From: Acidobacteriota bacterium
GTDB lineage: Bacteria; Acidobacteriota; Vicinamibacteria; Vicinamibacterales; UBA8438
Assembly (NCBI GenBank): GCA_012963185.1
Contig: DTWD01000224.1
Location: forward strand, 1 to 9,967
Direction of reading: 5' to 3'
Length of the DNA stretch: 9,967 nt
Shown: piece by piece, positions 1-6,968 of the stretch
Layout of the letters: every line of letters begins with the position of its first letter
How positions within the stretch are numbered: the first letter of the stretch is position 1
Translations under genes and position numbers: made by a program
The notes under the pieces: generated by a model
The model's database searches: none
Seen by the model: the letters and a program-made list of their open reading frames with translations, nothing else
What the model was told of the DNA's origin: nothing

Positions 1-292
1 AGCGGGGATTCGAACCAGTCGTTCTTTGTTCAATTGAAATTGCGGGAGAGAGACCCGTTATTTGATCGACATCTGGTTTCTCGACTTGTTCCAGGAATTG
101 CCGAGCATAGGCAGACAATGATTCAACATATCGGCGTTGCCCTTCAGCATAAATCGTATCGAATGCGAGTGAGGATTTTCCCGACCCGGAAAGGCCGGTA
201 ATGACCACCAATTGGTTTCGCGGAAGCTTGACGTTAACGTCTTTTAAGTTGTGAACACGAGCCCCGCGCACGTCGATCCACTCGTGCGACAT
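1..292 (-). CDS. uvrA: Excinuclease ABC subunit A, N-terminal fragment
   Basis: This is the first 97 codons of UvrA, the damage-recognition ATPase of nucleotide excision repair; the rest lies beyond the left edge. The ATG is at 292-290. The protein opens with the family's typical start, in which a short hydrophilic stretch leads into [17 protein letters not shown] (residues 9-25). The Walker A loop GLSGSGKSS follows at 33-41, then [22 protein letters not shown] at about 44-65, and the signature [16 protein letters not shown] at the window edge. These blocks are nearly invariant in UvrA, so identification is secure. The start fits the normal family N-terminus. A purine-rich GAGG lies about 14 bases upstream of the ATG, further than usual. 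I could not recognise an SOS box upstream. The gene is 83 bases downstream of the propeller gene on the same strand and is probably transcribed separately. Confidence 0.97.
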   Translation of the reverse strand, partial: MSHEWIDVRGARVHNLKDVNVKLPRNQLVVITGLSGSGKSSLAFDTIYAEGQRRYVESLSAYARQFLEQVEKPDVDQITGLSPAISIEQRTTGSNPR

Positions 293-303
293 CGTACATA
301 TGA

Positions 304-357
304 GGCCCTCTTTTCCGCGGGCCCAAACTGCTCATCCTATCACGCGTAGGTTGTCAA
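304..357 (-). promoter_or_regulatory. Possible uvrA promoter and leader hairpin
   Basis: This lies in the 83-base gap before uvrA. Read on the minus strand, it has TTGACA (357-352), then TGATAGGAT (342-334), which resembles an extended -10 element (TG-n-TAnnnT). The two are only 12 bases apart, too short for a normal -35/-10 pair, so the extended -10 would have to act alone. Closer to the ATG, GGCCC (304-308) and GGGCC (319-323) can form a five-pair GC stem in the mRNA leader. There is no U-tract, so it does not look like a terminator. The promoter assignment is inferred from motif resemblance only. Confidence 0.28.
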
Positions 358-375
358 TTCTAAGTGCTGCCAAAC

Positions 376-1374
376 TCACGCGGCATCGAATCTGAAGATA
401 GTCTCACTCGACGCCACAACCAAATCACCGATTTGATTGAACGCTACTCCGATTAAATTAGGACCAGCGAGAACACGCGTGCGGCGCCCATCTGAGCCAA
501 TCTGATAAATACCGCTGTTTCCCGCAAGAGCCTCAACAACATGTAATAACCCGCGAGAATCAAATGCAAGTCCCTGAGGTCGACCGAATGTCGATTCTAA
601 CGAGTCAACCGTCCCTGTTCGATCAATGCGAAAGATACAGTCACAAGACGACAACGTTGGACCCGAAGCAAATAAATTTCCGTCTTTCCCGAACGCCAAG
701 TGAAACGCTGCGATACTTGAAGGCAAGGTCGCAAATGCCGCCGCAGAACCAGACGTTGACACACGAAATATAGTGCCTGTCCGATCACCGACATACAATG
801 TGCCATCATTGCTAAAAGCGATCCCGCATGCGACGCCTAGATCACTTACGACAACGTCAAAAGATCCATCACTGGAAACCCTGTACACACAACCTTCAAA
901 CCGGCTTGATACGTGCAACTGGCCATCTGGCGAAAATGCCATAGAGGTTGCGTTGGTTATTCCTGTTACAAAGGGCTGACGATAACCATTGCTCTGAATG
1001 CGAAAAACTGAAACAGGGGACCGTTCCCCGCGTGTGCCACTATAAGTGCCGTACAAATTCCCGCGATCATCAAATACTGGGTTGTCAACTTGATGCAAAC
1101 CTGTTGCTACCGGTCGCCCGATATCAACGAACGCTGTTTCCCCGGTTCGATCCCCTACACGAACCGCCGTTCGCCCTCCATCGAGGCCAGATGGGACGAT
1201 TACGGTCACAGCGTTTGGAGCAGCGAAAACAACCCTCGTCGGTTGATTGCCGATTGTTACGTGTGGCAATGGAGCCATTTTTGAATCTGGAACCAGTTGT
1301 TCGCCTTCAACAGTAATACACCCACCCTCAATCGCGAGGAGCGGATACACAGAAGAGATTCGGGGCAAGCTCAC
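376..1374 (-). CDS. IPT/TIG domain plus NHL/SMP-30-like beta-propeller protein
   Basis: This 332-residue protein has two recognisable parts. Residues 4-85 look like an IPT/TIG immunoglobulin-like domain: PRISSVYPLLAIEGG, then VTVEGEQL-like and VTVIVPSG strands. Residues about 90-332 contain repeated blades with the NHL/SMP-30 pattern 'F-x-x-(D/R)-G-x-L-(Y/H)', seen at FDDRGNLY (101-108), FSPDGQLHV (147-155), FSNDGTLYV (187-195), FGKDGNLF (228-235), FDSRGLLHV (271-279) and FNQIGDLVV (312-320). Each is followed by an 'IFRV' or 'VYRV' strand, giving about six blades. The start is GTG at 1374-1372, with AGGA about 13 bases upstream overlapping the HNH stop codon. There is no signal peptide because the TIG domain begins at residue 4, so the protein looks cytoplasmic unless the start is wrong. 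It follows the HNH gene by 15 bases, suggesting co-transcription. Function is unknown; propellers of this type bind ligands or act as lactonases, but I cannot assign a substrate. Confidence 0.88.
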   Translation of the reverse strand: MSLPRISSVYPLLAIEGGCITVEGEQLVPDSKMAPLPHVTIGNQPTRVVFAAPNAVTVIVPSGLDGGRTAVRVGDRTGETAFVDIGRPVATGLHQVDNPVFDDRGNLYGTYSGTRGERSPVSVFRIQSNGYRQPFVTGITNATSMAFSPDGQLHVSSRFEGCVYRVSSDGSFDVVVSDLGVACGIAFSNDGTLYVGDRTGTIFRVSTSGSAAAFATLPSSIAAFHLAFGKDGNLFASGPTLSSCDCIFRIDRTGTVDSLESTFGRPQGLAFDSRGLLHVVEALAGNSGIYQIGSDGRRTRVLAGPNLIGVAFNQIGDLVVASSETIFRFDAA

Positions 1375-1389
1375 GAGAGTCTAGTTTTC

Positions 1390-1923
1390 CTAGGCTTCAT
1401 CTAGTTCGACGTTCCAATAGAAATAGTCACGCCAACTTTCTGGCGCATTACGAAGTCCGAACGTCAGTCGGACAACTGGTGACCGACTCGGGCGTGACGG
1501 CTGTCGAATGACACGCATACCTGCTTGAGCCGGAGTTCTGCCTCCCTTTCGGCGGTTACAGCTGATACACGATGTGACGATGTTCTCCCACTTCTTCTTA
1601 CCACCCTGCGACACAGGAACAACATGGTCGAATGTCAAGTCCTCTATAGGGTGCCCCACACCACAATATTGACATCGATGGTCATCCCGCGCGTAGATGT
1701 TTGCGCGTGAAAAGGGTACGTAGTCCATACGGCGTTTGACTGTAATGTAGCGAAGCAACCTAATAACTGAAGGCAGTTTAAAAGTTATCGACACCGACCG
1801 AACTTCACGGTCGTACTCGGACACAACTTCTACCTTATCCTGACACAGCATCGTAATTGCCTTACGCCAATCAACGACCTTTAAGGGTTCATACGTCGCG
1901 TTCAGCAATAGAGTTTGTTCCAT
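1390..1923 (-). CDS. HNH endonuclease family protein
   Basis: This 177-residue protein belongs to the widespread stand-alone bacterial HNH family whose members begin with LLLNATYEPL-KVVDW. The N-terminal half (1-80) is the family's usual small alpha/beta region. The nuclease motif is at about 84-125: C84-x2-C87, D99-H100, N114 and C119-x2-C122-N123, so both zinc-knuckle Cys pairs and the His/Asn catalytic positions are intact. The C-terminus (SWRDYFYWNVELDE) is also typical. The start is ATG at 1923-1921; no Shine-Dalgarno sequence is evident. Members of this family are common as single chromosomal genes and their biological target is mostly unknown, so I would not call it a restriction or homing enzyme. 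It is followed 15 bases later by the TIG/propeller gene. Confidence 0.93.
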   Translation of the reverse strand: MEQTLLLNATYEPLKVVDWRKAITMLCQDKVEVVSEYDREVRSVSITFKLPSVIRLLRYITVKRRMDYVPFSRANIYARDDHRCQYCGVGHPIEDLTFDHVVPVSQGGKKKWENIVTSCISCNRRKGGRTPAQAGMRVIRQPSRPSRSPVVRLTFGLRNAPESWRDYFYWNVELDEA

Positions 1924-1968
1924 GAGCGATTACCACATTCTCGCCAAATGACAAGATAAGCATCAAAA

Positions 1969-1994
1969 GCTGCAGTTGTGTGTACAACAGCTGC
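1969..1994 (-). terminator. Imperfect palindrome, possible terminator of the M48 gene
   Basis: Between the M48 stop (2060) and the HNH start (1923), an inverted repeat has 11-base arms at 1969-1979 and 1984-1994, separated by GTGT. Nine of eleven positions pair, and the five closest to the loop (GTTGT/ACAAC) are perfect. Read on the minus strand, the stem is followed directly by TTTTG, which fits a weak Rho-independent terminator for the upstream aldolase/M48 transcript. It could equally be a palindromic protein-binding site upstream of the HNH gene. The two mismatches and short T-run keep confidence low. Nothing else is recognisable in the 136-base intergenic region (1924-2059). Confidence 0.3.
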
Positions 1995-2059
1995 GACACA
2001 CAATTAGCAACCGAATACTTTTCTTACTAACCCTTATTCACAGCATCCAACAGAAACCT

Positions 2060-3544
2060 TTACCCAGAGACAACAATCTTGACTCGGTCACCAAGACATG
2101 GCTCTTCATCCAAAGCATAGCCATTCATAATCGCCAGCGTCGACGCTGAAACGATGTTTGTACCCTCCTGGCTAGCCAAACTCTCCCAAGTATCCCCGTC
2201 AGTCACTACGTAGATTGAAATTCTGCTTGGCCGGATCGTACCAGCCTCGCTAGCCGTCAATTCCCGGAAAGAAGTCAAGCTGTCGGTAATATCTCGCTCG
2301 ATCGCCTGATACTCCGTCACCGGCGCAAACCCACCGAGCATATATATCGACGAACCTAATCGAATATGAACAACTTTGCCAACGATTGTTCCAAGCTCAC
2401 GAACCACCTGGCTATAAGTTCCAAGATAGGCCTCAAGACCATTGACGTCCGTCATGATTCCCTGTTCGACGTCGAACCCGGCTCCAATCATCTCCGCCTC
2501 TGCAATCCGCCGCAGATTTGAACCCATCTCGTTCACGAATTGCAACACCATGTAACTATTGCGCCCTGACTCACCAGCAATGACTCGCTCCGGACTGTTC
2601 TGGACATGCCATCCCTTTGGAAACTGAAGAGCAAACCGGAGTTGTGGATGCAAAAATTCTCGACCTCGCACAACACCTTGGTCGGGATTGTCACCATAGA
2701 CAAGTCCATTAATACGTTCCAGATAACCACTTCGCTCAATGCGCAAACTCGAAGAATCAGGCTCTTTCGCAAGTAAGTCCTTTACTGTCCCAGAAACAGC
2801 CGTAACACGATCCTCAGGTTGCGGATGGGTCAAGAGCCAGTTTGGTGTACCTCGCCGGTCGGTCGTATCGGCAATCCTCCCGAGTGTGGTTAACATCCCT
2901 CCAACACCACTCGGGTTCCAGCCTGCATACGTTGCATATTCAGCACCTAACCGATCAGCCTGAATTTCATCATCGCGACCAAACTTGAGAAACAGAAGAC
3001 CAAGACCCTGGCCGGCTGCATCGCCGAGACCGGGGACCCCGTACGCTGGAGATCGCATCGCCGGGAGAAATATCTGCCCAAGAACCAACCCAACCTGAGC
3101 CCCGAGCGCGCGGCTATAGGCCTGTACTGAATGGCGAGCGGTAACATGGCCGATTTCATGTCCCAGTACACCTACGAGCTCTGATTCATCACCAAGATAT
3201 GCCATCAGACCACGAGTGAGATAAATGAACCCGCCAGGCAAGGCAAACGCATTGACTACCGGTGTATCAATAATCGTGAATTGCCACGGCAGGTCACGTC
3301 GGTGGGATTCACCGGCAAGCTGGTACCCAATATCTTCAACATATTCTTGAAGTGCAGCATCGTCGTAAATTCCCATTTCACGGGTAATGGCTGCATGATT
3401 CTCACGACCAATACCAATCTCCTGAGCCTGACTCATAGTCACAAACTCACGATTACCTGTTACGGGGTTTGTCGCGCAGGCGACCAAAGACACTACGAGA
3501 ACGAACAACCCGGTGGAGCGCAGCAAATCGCCACATAAACGCAT
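2060..3544 (-). CDS. M48-family zinc metalloprotease lipoprotein with LysM-like C-terminus
   Basis: This is a 494-residue periplasmic metalloprotease, probably anchored as a lipoprotein. I chose the ATG at 3544-3542 because it leads straight into a lipoprotein signal: basic start (R2, R9), hydrophobic GLFVLVVSLVA, and lipobox L20-V21-A22-C23. The frame is open further upstream to about 3613, but that would run into the aldolase gene and bury the signal peptide. The M48 core follows, with NAFALPGG (98-105), zinc motif H129-E130-I-G-H133, and the third ligand E193 in DDEIQADRLG, followed by LLTHPQPEDR. After the protease domain comes about 180 residues of unassigned sequence, and residues about 440-494 (IYVVTDGDTWESLA...LAIMNGY...GDRVKIV) resemble a LysM peptidoglycan-binding module. 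Relatives such as BepA degrade or chaperone misfolded outer-membrane proteins; a similar envelope quality-control role is inferred. It starts 4 bases after the aldolase stop and has no clear ribosome-binding site, suggesting translational coupling. Confidence 0.93.
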   Translation of the reverse strand: MRLCGDLLRSTGLFVLVVSLVACATNPVTGNREFVTMSQAQEIGIGRENHAAITREMGIYDDAALQEYVEDIGYQLAGESHRRDLPWQFTIIDTPVVNAFALPGGFIYLTRGLMAYLGDESELVGVLGHEIGHVTARHSVQAYSRALGAQVGLVLGQIFLPAMRSPAYGVPGLGDAAGQGLGLLFLKFGRDDEIQADRLGAEYATYAGWNPSGVGGMLTTLGRIADTTDRRGTPNWLLTHPQPEDRVTAVSGTVKDLLAKEPDSSSLRIERSGYLERINGLVYGDNPDQGVVRGREFLHPQLRFALQFPKGWHVQNSPERVIAGESGRNSYMVLQFVNEMGSNLRRIAEAEMIGAGFDVEQGIMTDVNGLEAYLGTYSQVVRELGTIVGKVVHIRLGSSIYMLGGFAPVTEYQAIERDITDSLTSFRELTASEAGTIRPSRISIYVVTDGDTWESLASQEGTNIVSASTLAIMNGYALDEEPCLGDRVKIVVSG

Positions 3545-3548
3545 ACTA

Positions 3549-4448
3549 TTAGACCGAGCTATGGGTCGCTGACAACATGCCGAGTCGAGCCAAAACGACA
3601 CGGATCTCATCAATCGCCTCTAACTTGATTGGCTGTAACGGAAGGCGCGGCTCACCAGCATGAAATCCAAGGAGCGAGAGTGCAGCTTTTAGACCGGGTA
3701 CGCCGTATCTCGAAGTAACCAGACCGGCTAGCGGTGTTAACCGTCTCTGTAACTCACGTGCTTCACTGTGGCGGCCACTTTGAGCCAAGTCGTAAAGCTC
3801 CACGCACAGGTCAGGCACAACTGACGCTAACGCGAGTACACCACCGGTCGCGCCAACGAGAAGACTGGGATAAAAGACAGGCGCAGAGCCGGCTAGCAGA
3901 ACAAAATCATCGGGAGTGTTAGCGATGAGAGCCGATACATACTTCAGGTCGCTACCTGACTCCTTTATGCCGACGATATTCGGATGAGCCGCCAACGAAG
4001 AAACAACCTCGACCGGCAGAGTTACACCTGTAACGGCAGTAAAGTTGTAAAGAAGAACCGGCACCGGCGACGCATCGGCAACAGCCGTGTAGTGAGCCAC
4101 AAACACTTCTGGGGTCAACAGCACTTTAAAAAAAGACGGGGTCCGGACGAGAACGGCGTCAACACCTAAGTCGGCTGCTCGCTTTGTCGCACGTATCGTT
4201 TCGATAGTTGATTCTCGACCAACCCCCGCGATACACAGTCGGTTTGAAGGCACATGCTCGCGCGCTGCGGCCACCGCAGCATCTGAGTCCGATTCATTTA
4301 AAAGCGGTGCCTCTCCGTTTGAACCGAGTACGACGACACCACGAATGCGCGTCTGCATCCAGCGGTCGACATTACTGCCCATTGCAACAACATCAACCGA
4401 GTCGTTACTGAATGGTGTTGGTATCGGTGGAAAAACGCCGTCAATCAT
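3549..4448 (-). CDS. DHDPS/NAL-superfamily aldolase, HOGA1-like
   Basis: A 299-residue class I aldolase of the DapA/N-acetylneuraminate lyase superfamily. Visible features, numbered with the GTG at 4451 as residue 1, are the pyruvate-binding loop GSNGE (43-47), Y135 in LLYNF, and the Schiff-base lysine K163 in GIKESGSD. The sequence resembles human 4-hydroxy-2-oxoglutarate aldolase (HOGA1) more than DapA. Shared elements, compared from memory, are GSNGE in place of GTTGE, the NRLCIAGVG-EST block, PNIVGIKESG, LAGSAPVF, GATGGVLALA and RYGVPGLKAAL. The arginine that binds aspartate semialdehyde in DapA (E. coli R138) is V140 here, so lysine biosynthesis is unlikely. The loop tyrosines are phenylalanines (F107, F108). 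The product probably cleaves a 2-oxo acid to pyruvate plus an aldehyde, but the substrate is uncertain. A start at ATG 4448 or at the adjacent GTG 4451 is equally possible. It probably forms an operon with the M48 gene. Confidence 0.92.
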   Translation of the reverse strand: MIDGVFPPIPTPFSNDSVDVVAMGSNVDRWMQTRIRGVVVLGSNGEAPLLNESDSDAAVAAAREHVPSNRLCIAGVGRESTIETIRATKRAADLGVDAVLVRTPSFFKVLLTPEVFVAHYTAVADASPVPVLLYNFTAVTGVTLPVEVVSSLAAHPNIVGIKESGSDLKYVSALIANTPDDFVLLAGSAPVFYPSLLVGATGGVLALASVVPDLCVELYDLAQSGRHSEARELQRRLTPLAGLVTSRYGVPGLKAALSLLGFHAGEPRLPLQPIKLEAIDEIRVVLARLGMLSATHSSV

Positions 4449-4457
4449 CACTTGTAC

Positions 4458-4486
4458 TTTGTAATCGCGCGTGATGGCAGAGTCAA
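4458..4486 (-). promoter_or_regulatory. Sigma-70-type promoter of the aldolase/M48 operon
   Basis: Read on the minus strand, TTGACT (4486-4481, 5/6 to the -35 consensus) and TACAAA (4463-4458, 4/6 to the -10) are separated by exactly 17 bases. Transcription would begin about 7 bases beyond the -10, at the GTG (4451) or next to the ATG (4448). The message would then be leaderless or nearly so, which fits the lack of any Shine-Dalgarno sequence before this gene. The element lies in the 65-base gap between the DUF5916 stop and the aldolase start, where little else fits. Confidence 0.5.
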
Positions 4487-4516
4487 GAGTCTACTTATTT
4501 GAAGGGGTATGGAGAC

Positions 4517-6823
4517 CTACCGCAGCAGATCAAACAAATAGCTATATTTGAGCGTCAGCGTCCGACCGCCCAACAACGGCGTCTCAAACCGAGACGCAAG
4601 AACACTGTCGAAGTATCTGATGTCATTGTAAACAACAAATAAACCCGTATTGGCGTCGGATAATAATCCAAATCGAAGATTGGACGACCACAGGTCATCA
4701 CGGTCGTTGTACTGAATGAGTGCTTGGAAAAACATTCTGGTCGTAAACGAATAGGAGGTGCGGAAGCGAACAAGATTCGTCGTAAAGTCACCACTCGGCA
4801 ATTGCAGGTCGTTATAACTCCACTCGACTATCGCGTTGAACGTCTCACCAACACGTGCAGCAATGGACGGCGTCATCGTCATGCGCTCGCCACCAAACAG
4901 GCCACCAACAATCGAATTCATGTTGAAGCTCACCGGTGCTGCCAAATTGGTATTCGCAGCGATCTGCACTTCCTTGTGGTCGTATCTTCCAGTCGGAACA
5001 ATTACCCCAGGAAAAATGTCAAACGGCTCAAAGACGCCCTCCCGAGAAATGTTTACGCCGGTATGAATTTCGTAGCCGTTCCGCCACTCCAGATGATTGT
5101 CAATGTGTGTGAATTGCGTCTCATGAATCCCAGTATCGAAATCAAACACCGTGTTGTGAAATACATGCGGTCGAACCTCATGAAGCCCTAATGTGTCTTC
5201 AGGACGAAAGGTTGTAAAAACGCTCCCATTCATACGACGGTAACTTCTCCGCGCCAGAAACCCCACCTCTGGATTAAAGTTTGGTGCAACTTCTGTATAA
5301 CCAAGACTCATACGTGCACGTTCAGACTGATGCTGCGCGTTCCACGCGTACGCGTGCGTACGATTAGTTGGTTTTCCCGGTGTATTTGTTTTAGCAACAA
5401 AACCATTAATCGTGCCACCTTCGCCGATTCCCCACGTTCCATCTGCGGCGTAACTTCTGTTGTAATCCTGGGCACGAGCCAAATGACCCGTTGCTTGTCG
5501 ATTCACAACGATCGCACCAATGTTTGAGCGATTAGCTAGATCTTGGCGCACACGACCAACTGTAAAATTCTGCTGCGGTATCCCAGTCGCACCGACTGAA
5601 TCTGTTTGCATGTTTAAGAAACCGACATTTGTATTCGTTCCAATTTTTCCAGAAAGGCGCCCTCCACCAATAATCGGCACCTGACCACCCGCCGCACTCA
5701 AACCGATCCGGCGACTGAAAAAGATATCTACCGCTCCAGATTGGCCGACAGAAAACAACCCGGCATTTTCAAGGAAAAACGGTCGCTTCTCAGGAAAGAA
5801 CAGTGTAAATCGATCAAGATTCACCTGCTCATCGTCAACCTCAACCTGCGCAAAGTCGGTGTTATAGGTAAGATCAAGTGTCATGCTCGGCGTGACACTG
5901 TACTTAAGGTCCACGCCAAACTCCCCGGTATTTACAGTTCTATTGTCGCTTTTCTTGGTTAGCGAATCTCCTAGCGCATAAGGCGTCAATTGAAGATTTC
6001 TCTGAGGTGGAACTTCAATATCCTGTAGCGCGCCAGCAAGCGAAATCCGATTAATGTTGTATTGCCGCGGTAAAGGAGACCAAAAGGCCTGTTCGTTTTG
6101 GCTACGAATATTCCGCTGAAAATTCATCCCCCAGTTCTGAACCTCGGCCAGAGGATATCGAAGCGTTCGAAATGGGATGGCCATCTCTGCAGTCCACCCA
6201 ATCTCAGTGACACTTGTAACGACCTGCCATGCACCATCCCAGTTAATGTTGAAACCACCGCCCGAGCCGCGTTGCTGTCGATTGTTCCCTGGGCGACCAC
6301 CCCCGCCCCCTCCAAATCGACCACTACCCTGTCCTTCATTCGTAATTTGCCCGTCATACTCAACGCCAGCAGGATTCGTTCCAAACACAAATCCATTCTG
6401 CCCATCCTGATATGTATCGAGCACTATCTGAAAACTGTCGGTATCGGTGAGATTGGAGTCACGCCGACTGTCGGCAACAATAATGGTTGTTGGATCCTCG
6501 GTATAACAAATGATGCCGAAATAGAGCGTGTCGGCCGTATATACGATGCGAACTTCTGTCCGCTCGGACGCAGACTGGCCTTCAAACGGCCGGCTCTGAA
6601 TAAAATTCGTCGCAAGCGCCGCGTTACTGTAAGCCGGGTCATTGAGGACATCACCATCAACGACGGGGGCTTGGTTTACGCGCAGCGCACGGGTGAACGG
6701 GACACCAGCATCAGTCAACTGACGTCCTGTACCATCTACGGCACTAGACGATGTCTGCGCCGTAATAGGCGCAGCGGTCACGAACACGAGCATCAAACAA
6801 AGCAAAAATGTCATGAGATTCAC
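4517..6823 (-). CDS. CBM9-domain / DUF5916 outer-membrane barrel protein
   Basis: A 768-residue exported protein. A hydrophobic signal sequence (FLLCLMLVFVTAAPITAQ) ends near residue 23. Residues about 45-225 are a carbohydrate-binding family 9-like domain: PVVDGDVLNDPAYSNA, VRIVYTADTLYFGI, DSFQIVLDTYQDG and TAEMAIPFRTLRY. Within it, residues 165-191 form a Gly/Arg/Gln-rich low-complexity loop (GRFGGGGGGRPGNN...). From about residue 278 to the end is the DUF5916 region, with FFPEKRPFFLE followed by alternating amphipathic strands expected of an outer-membrane beta-barrel. The listed start is GTG at 6823; an ATG at 6814 would shorten the signal by three residues. Neither start offers a positively charged n-region. 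The frame stays open back to TAA at 6916-6914 and would add an Arg, but contains no standard start codon there. Family function is not established; binding or uptake of glycans or other polymers is inferred. Confidence 0.92.
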   Translation of the reverse strand: MNLMTFLLCLMLVFVTAAPITAQTSSSAVDGTGRQLTDAGVPFTRALRVNQAPVVDGDVLNDPAYSNAALATNFIQSRPFEGQSASERTEVRIVYTADTLYFGIICYTEDPTTIIVADSRRDSNLTDTDSFQIVLDTYQDGQNGFVFGTNPAGVEYDGQITNEGQGSGRFGGGGGGRPGNNRQQRGSGGGFNINWDGAWQVVTSVTEIGWTAEMAIPFRTLRYPLAEVQNWGMNFQRNIRSQNEQAFWSPLPRQYNINRISLAGALQDIEVPPQRNLQLTPYALGDSLTKKSDNRTVNTGEFGVDLKYSVTPSMTLDLTYNTDFAQVEVDDEQVNLDRFTLFFPEKRPFFLENAGLFSVGQSGAVDIFFSRRIGLSAAGGQVPIIGGGRLSGKIGTNTNVGFLNMQTDSVGATGIPQQNFTVGRVRQDLANRSNIGAIVVNRQATGHLARAQDYNRSYAADGTWGIGEGGTINGFVAKTNTPGKPTNRTHAYAWNAQHQSERARMSLGYTEVAPNFNPEVGFLARRSYRRMNGSVFTTFRPEDTLGLHEVRPHVFHNTVFDFDTGIHETQFTHIDNHLEWRNGYEIHTGVNISREGVFEPFDIFPGVIVPTGRYDHKEVQIAANTNLAAPVSFNMNSIVGGLFGGERMTMTPSIAARVGETFNAIVEWSYNDLQLPSGDFTTNLVRFRTSYSFTTRMFFQALIQYNDRDDLWSSNLRFGLLSDANTGLFVVYNDIRYFDSVLASRFETPLLGGRTLTLKYSYLFDLLR

Positions 6824-6844
6824 AAAATACGAGCGTGGGTTAAC

Positions 6845-6874
6845 AAAAAAATGAGATCCCGATTCAACGGAATC
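6845..6874 (-). terminator. Weak hairpin plus T7 run upstream of the DUF5916 gene
   Basis: In the 145-base gap between the ferredoxin stop (6969) and the DUF5916 start (6823), the minus strand reads GATTCC (6874-6869), an 8-base loop, then GGGATC (6860-6855). These make a six-pair stem with one G-T pair, followed by TCA and seven T residues (6851-6845). A competing perfect five-pair stem is GATTC/GAATC (6861-6874). It could end the ferredoxin transcript or attenuate the barrel gene, but the stem is weak. I recognised no convincing promoter in the rest of the gap. Confidence 0.25.
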
Positions 6875-6968
6875 CCCCAGTTTAACAGTAATAATGAACT
6901 TCCCAGACCATGATTAGCGTTTTCAGCGAGCTCACATCCTCTATAAACGCCACAAGCAGACGGAATAT

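Noticed and set aside
1390..1923. HNH gene as a homing endonuclease or restriction-system component
   Set aside because: It belongs to a common stand-alone chromosomal HNH family; no intron, intein, methyltransferase or phage gene is nearby.
3545..3613. Upstream extension of the M48 frame starting at TTG 3613 or ATG 3610
   Set aside because: It would overlap the aldolase gene by over 60 bases and place 23 residues before a perfect lipoprotein signal peptide; ATG 3544 is much better.
3549..4451. Annotation of the aldolase as dapA (lysine biosynthesis)
   Set aside because: The substrate-carboxylate arginine of DapA is a valine, the loop is GSNGE, and the sequence blocks match HOGA1 more closely.
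6098..6913. A 271-codon open frame on the plus strand
   Set aside because: It lies antisense to the well-supported DUF5916 gene, has no recognisable domain and a composition expected of a complementary-strand frame.
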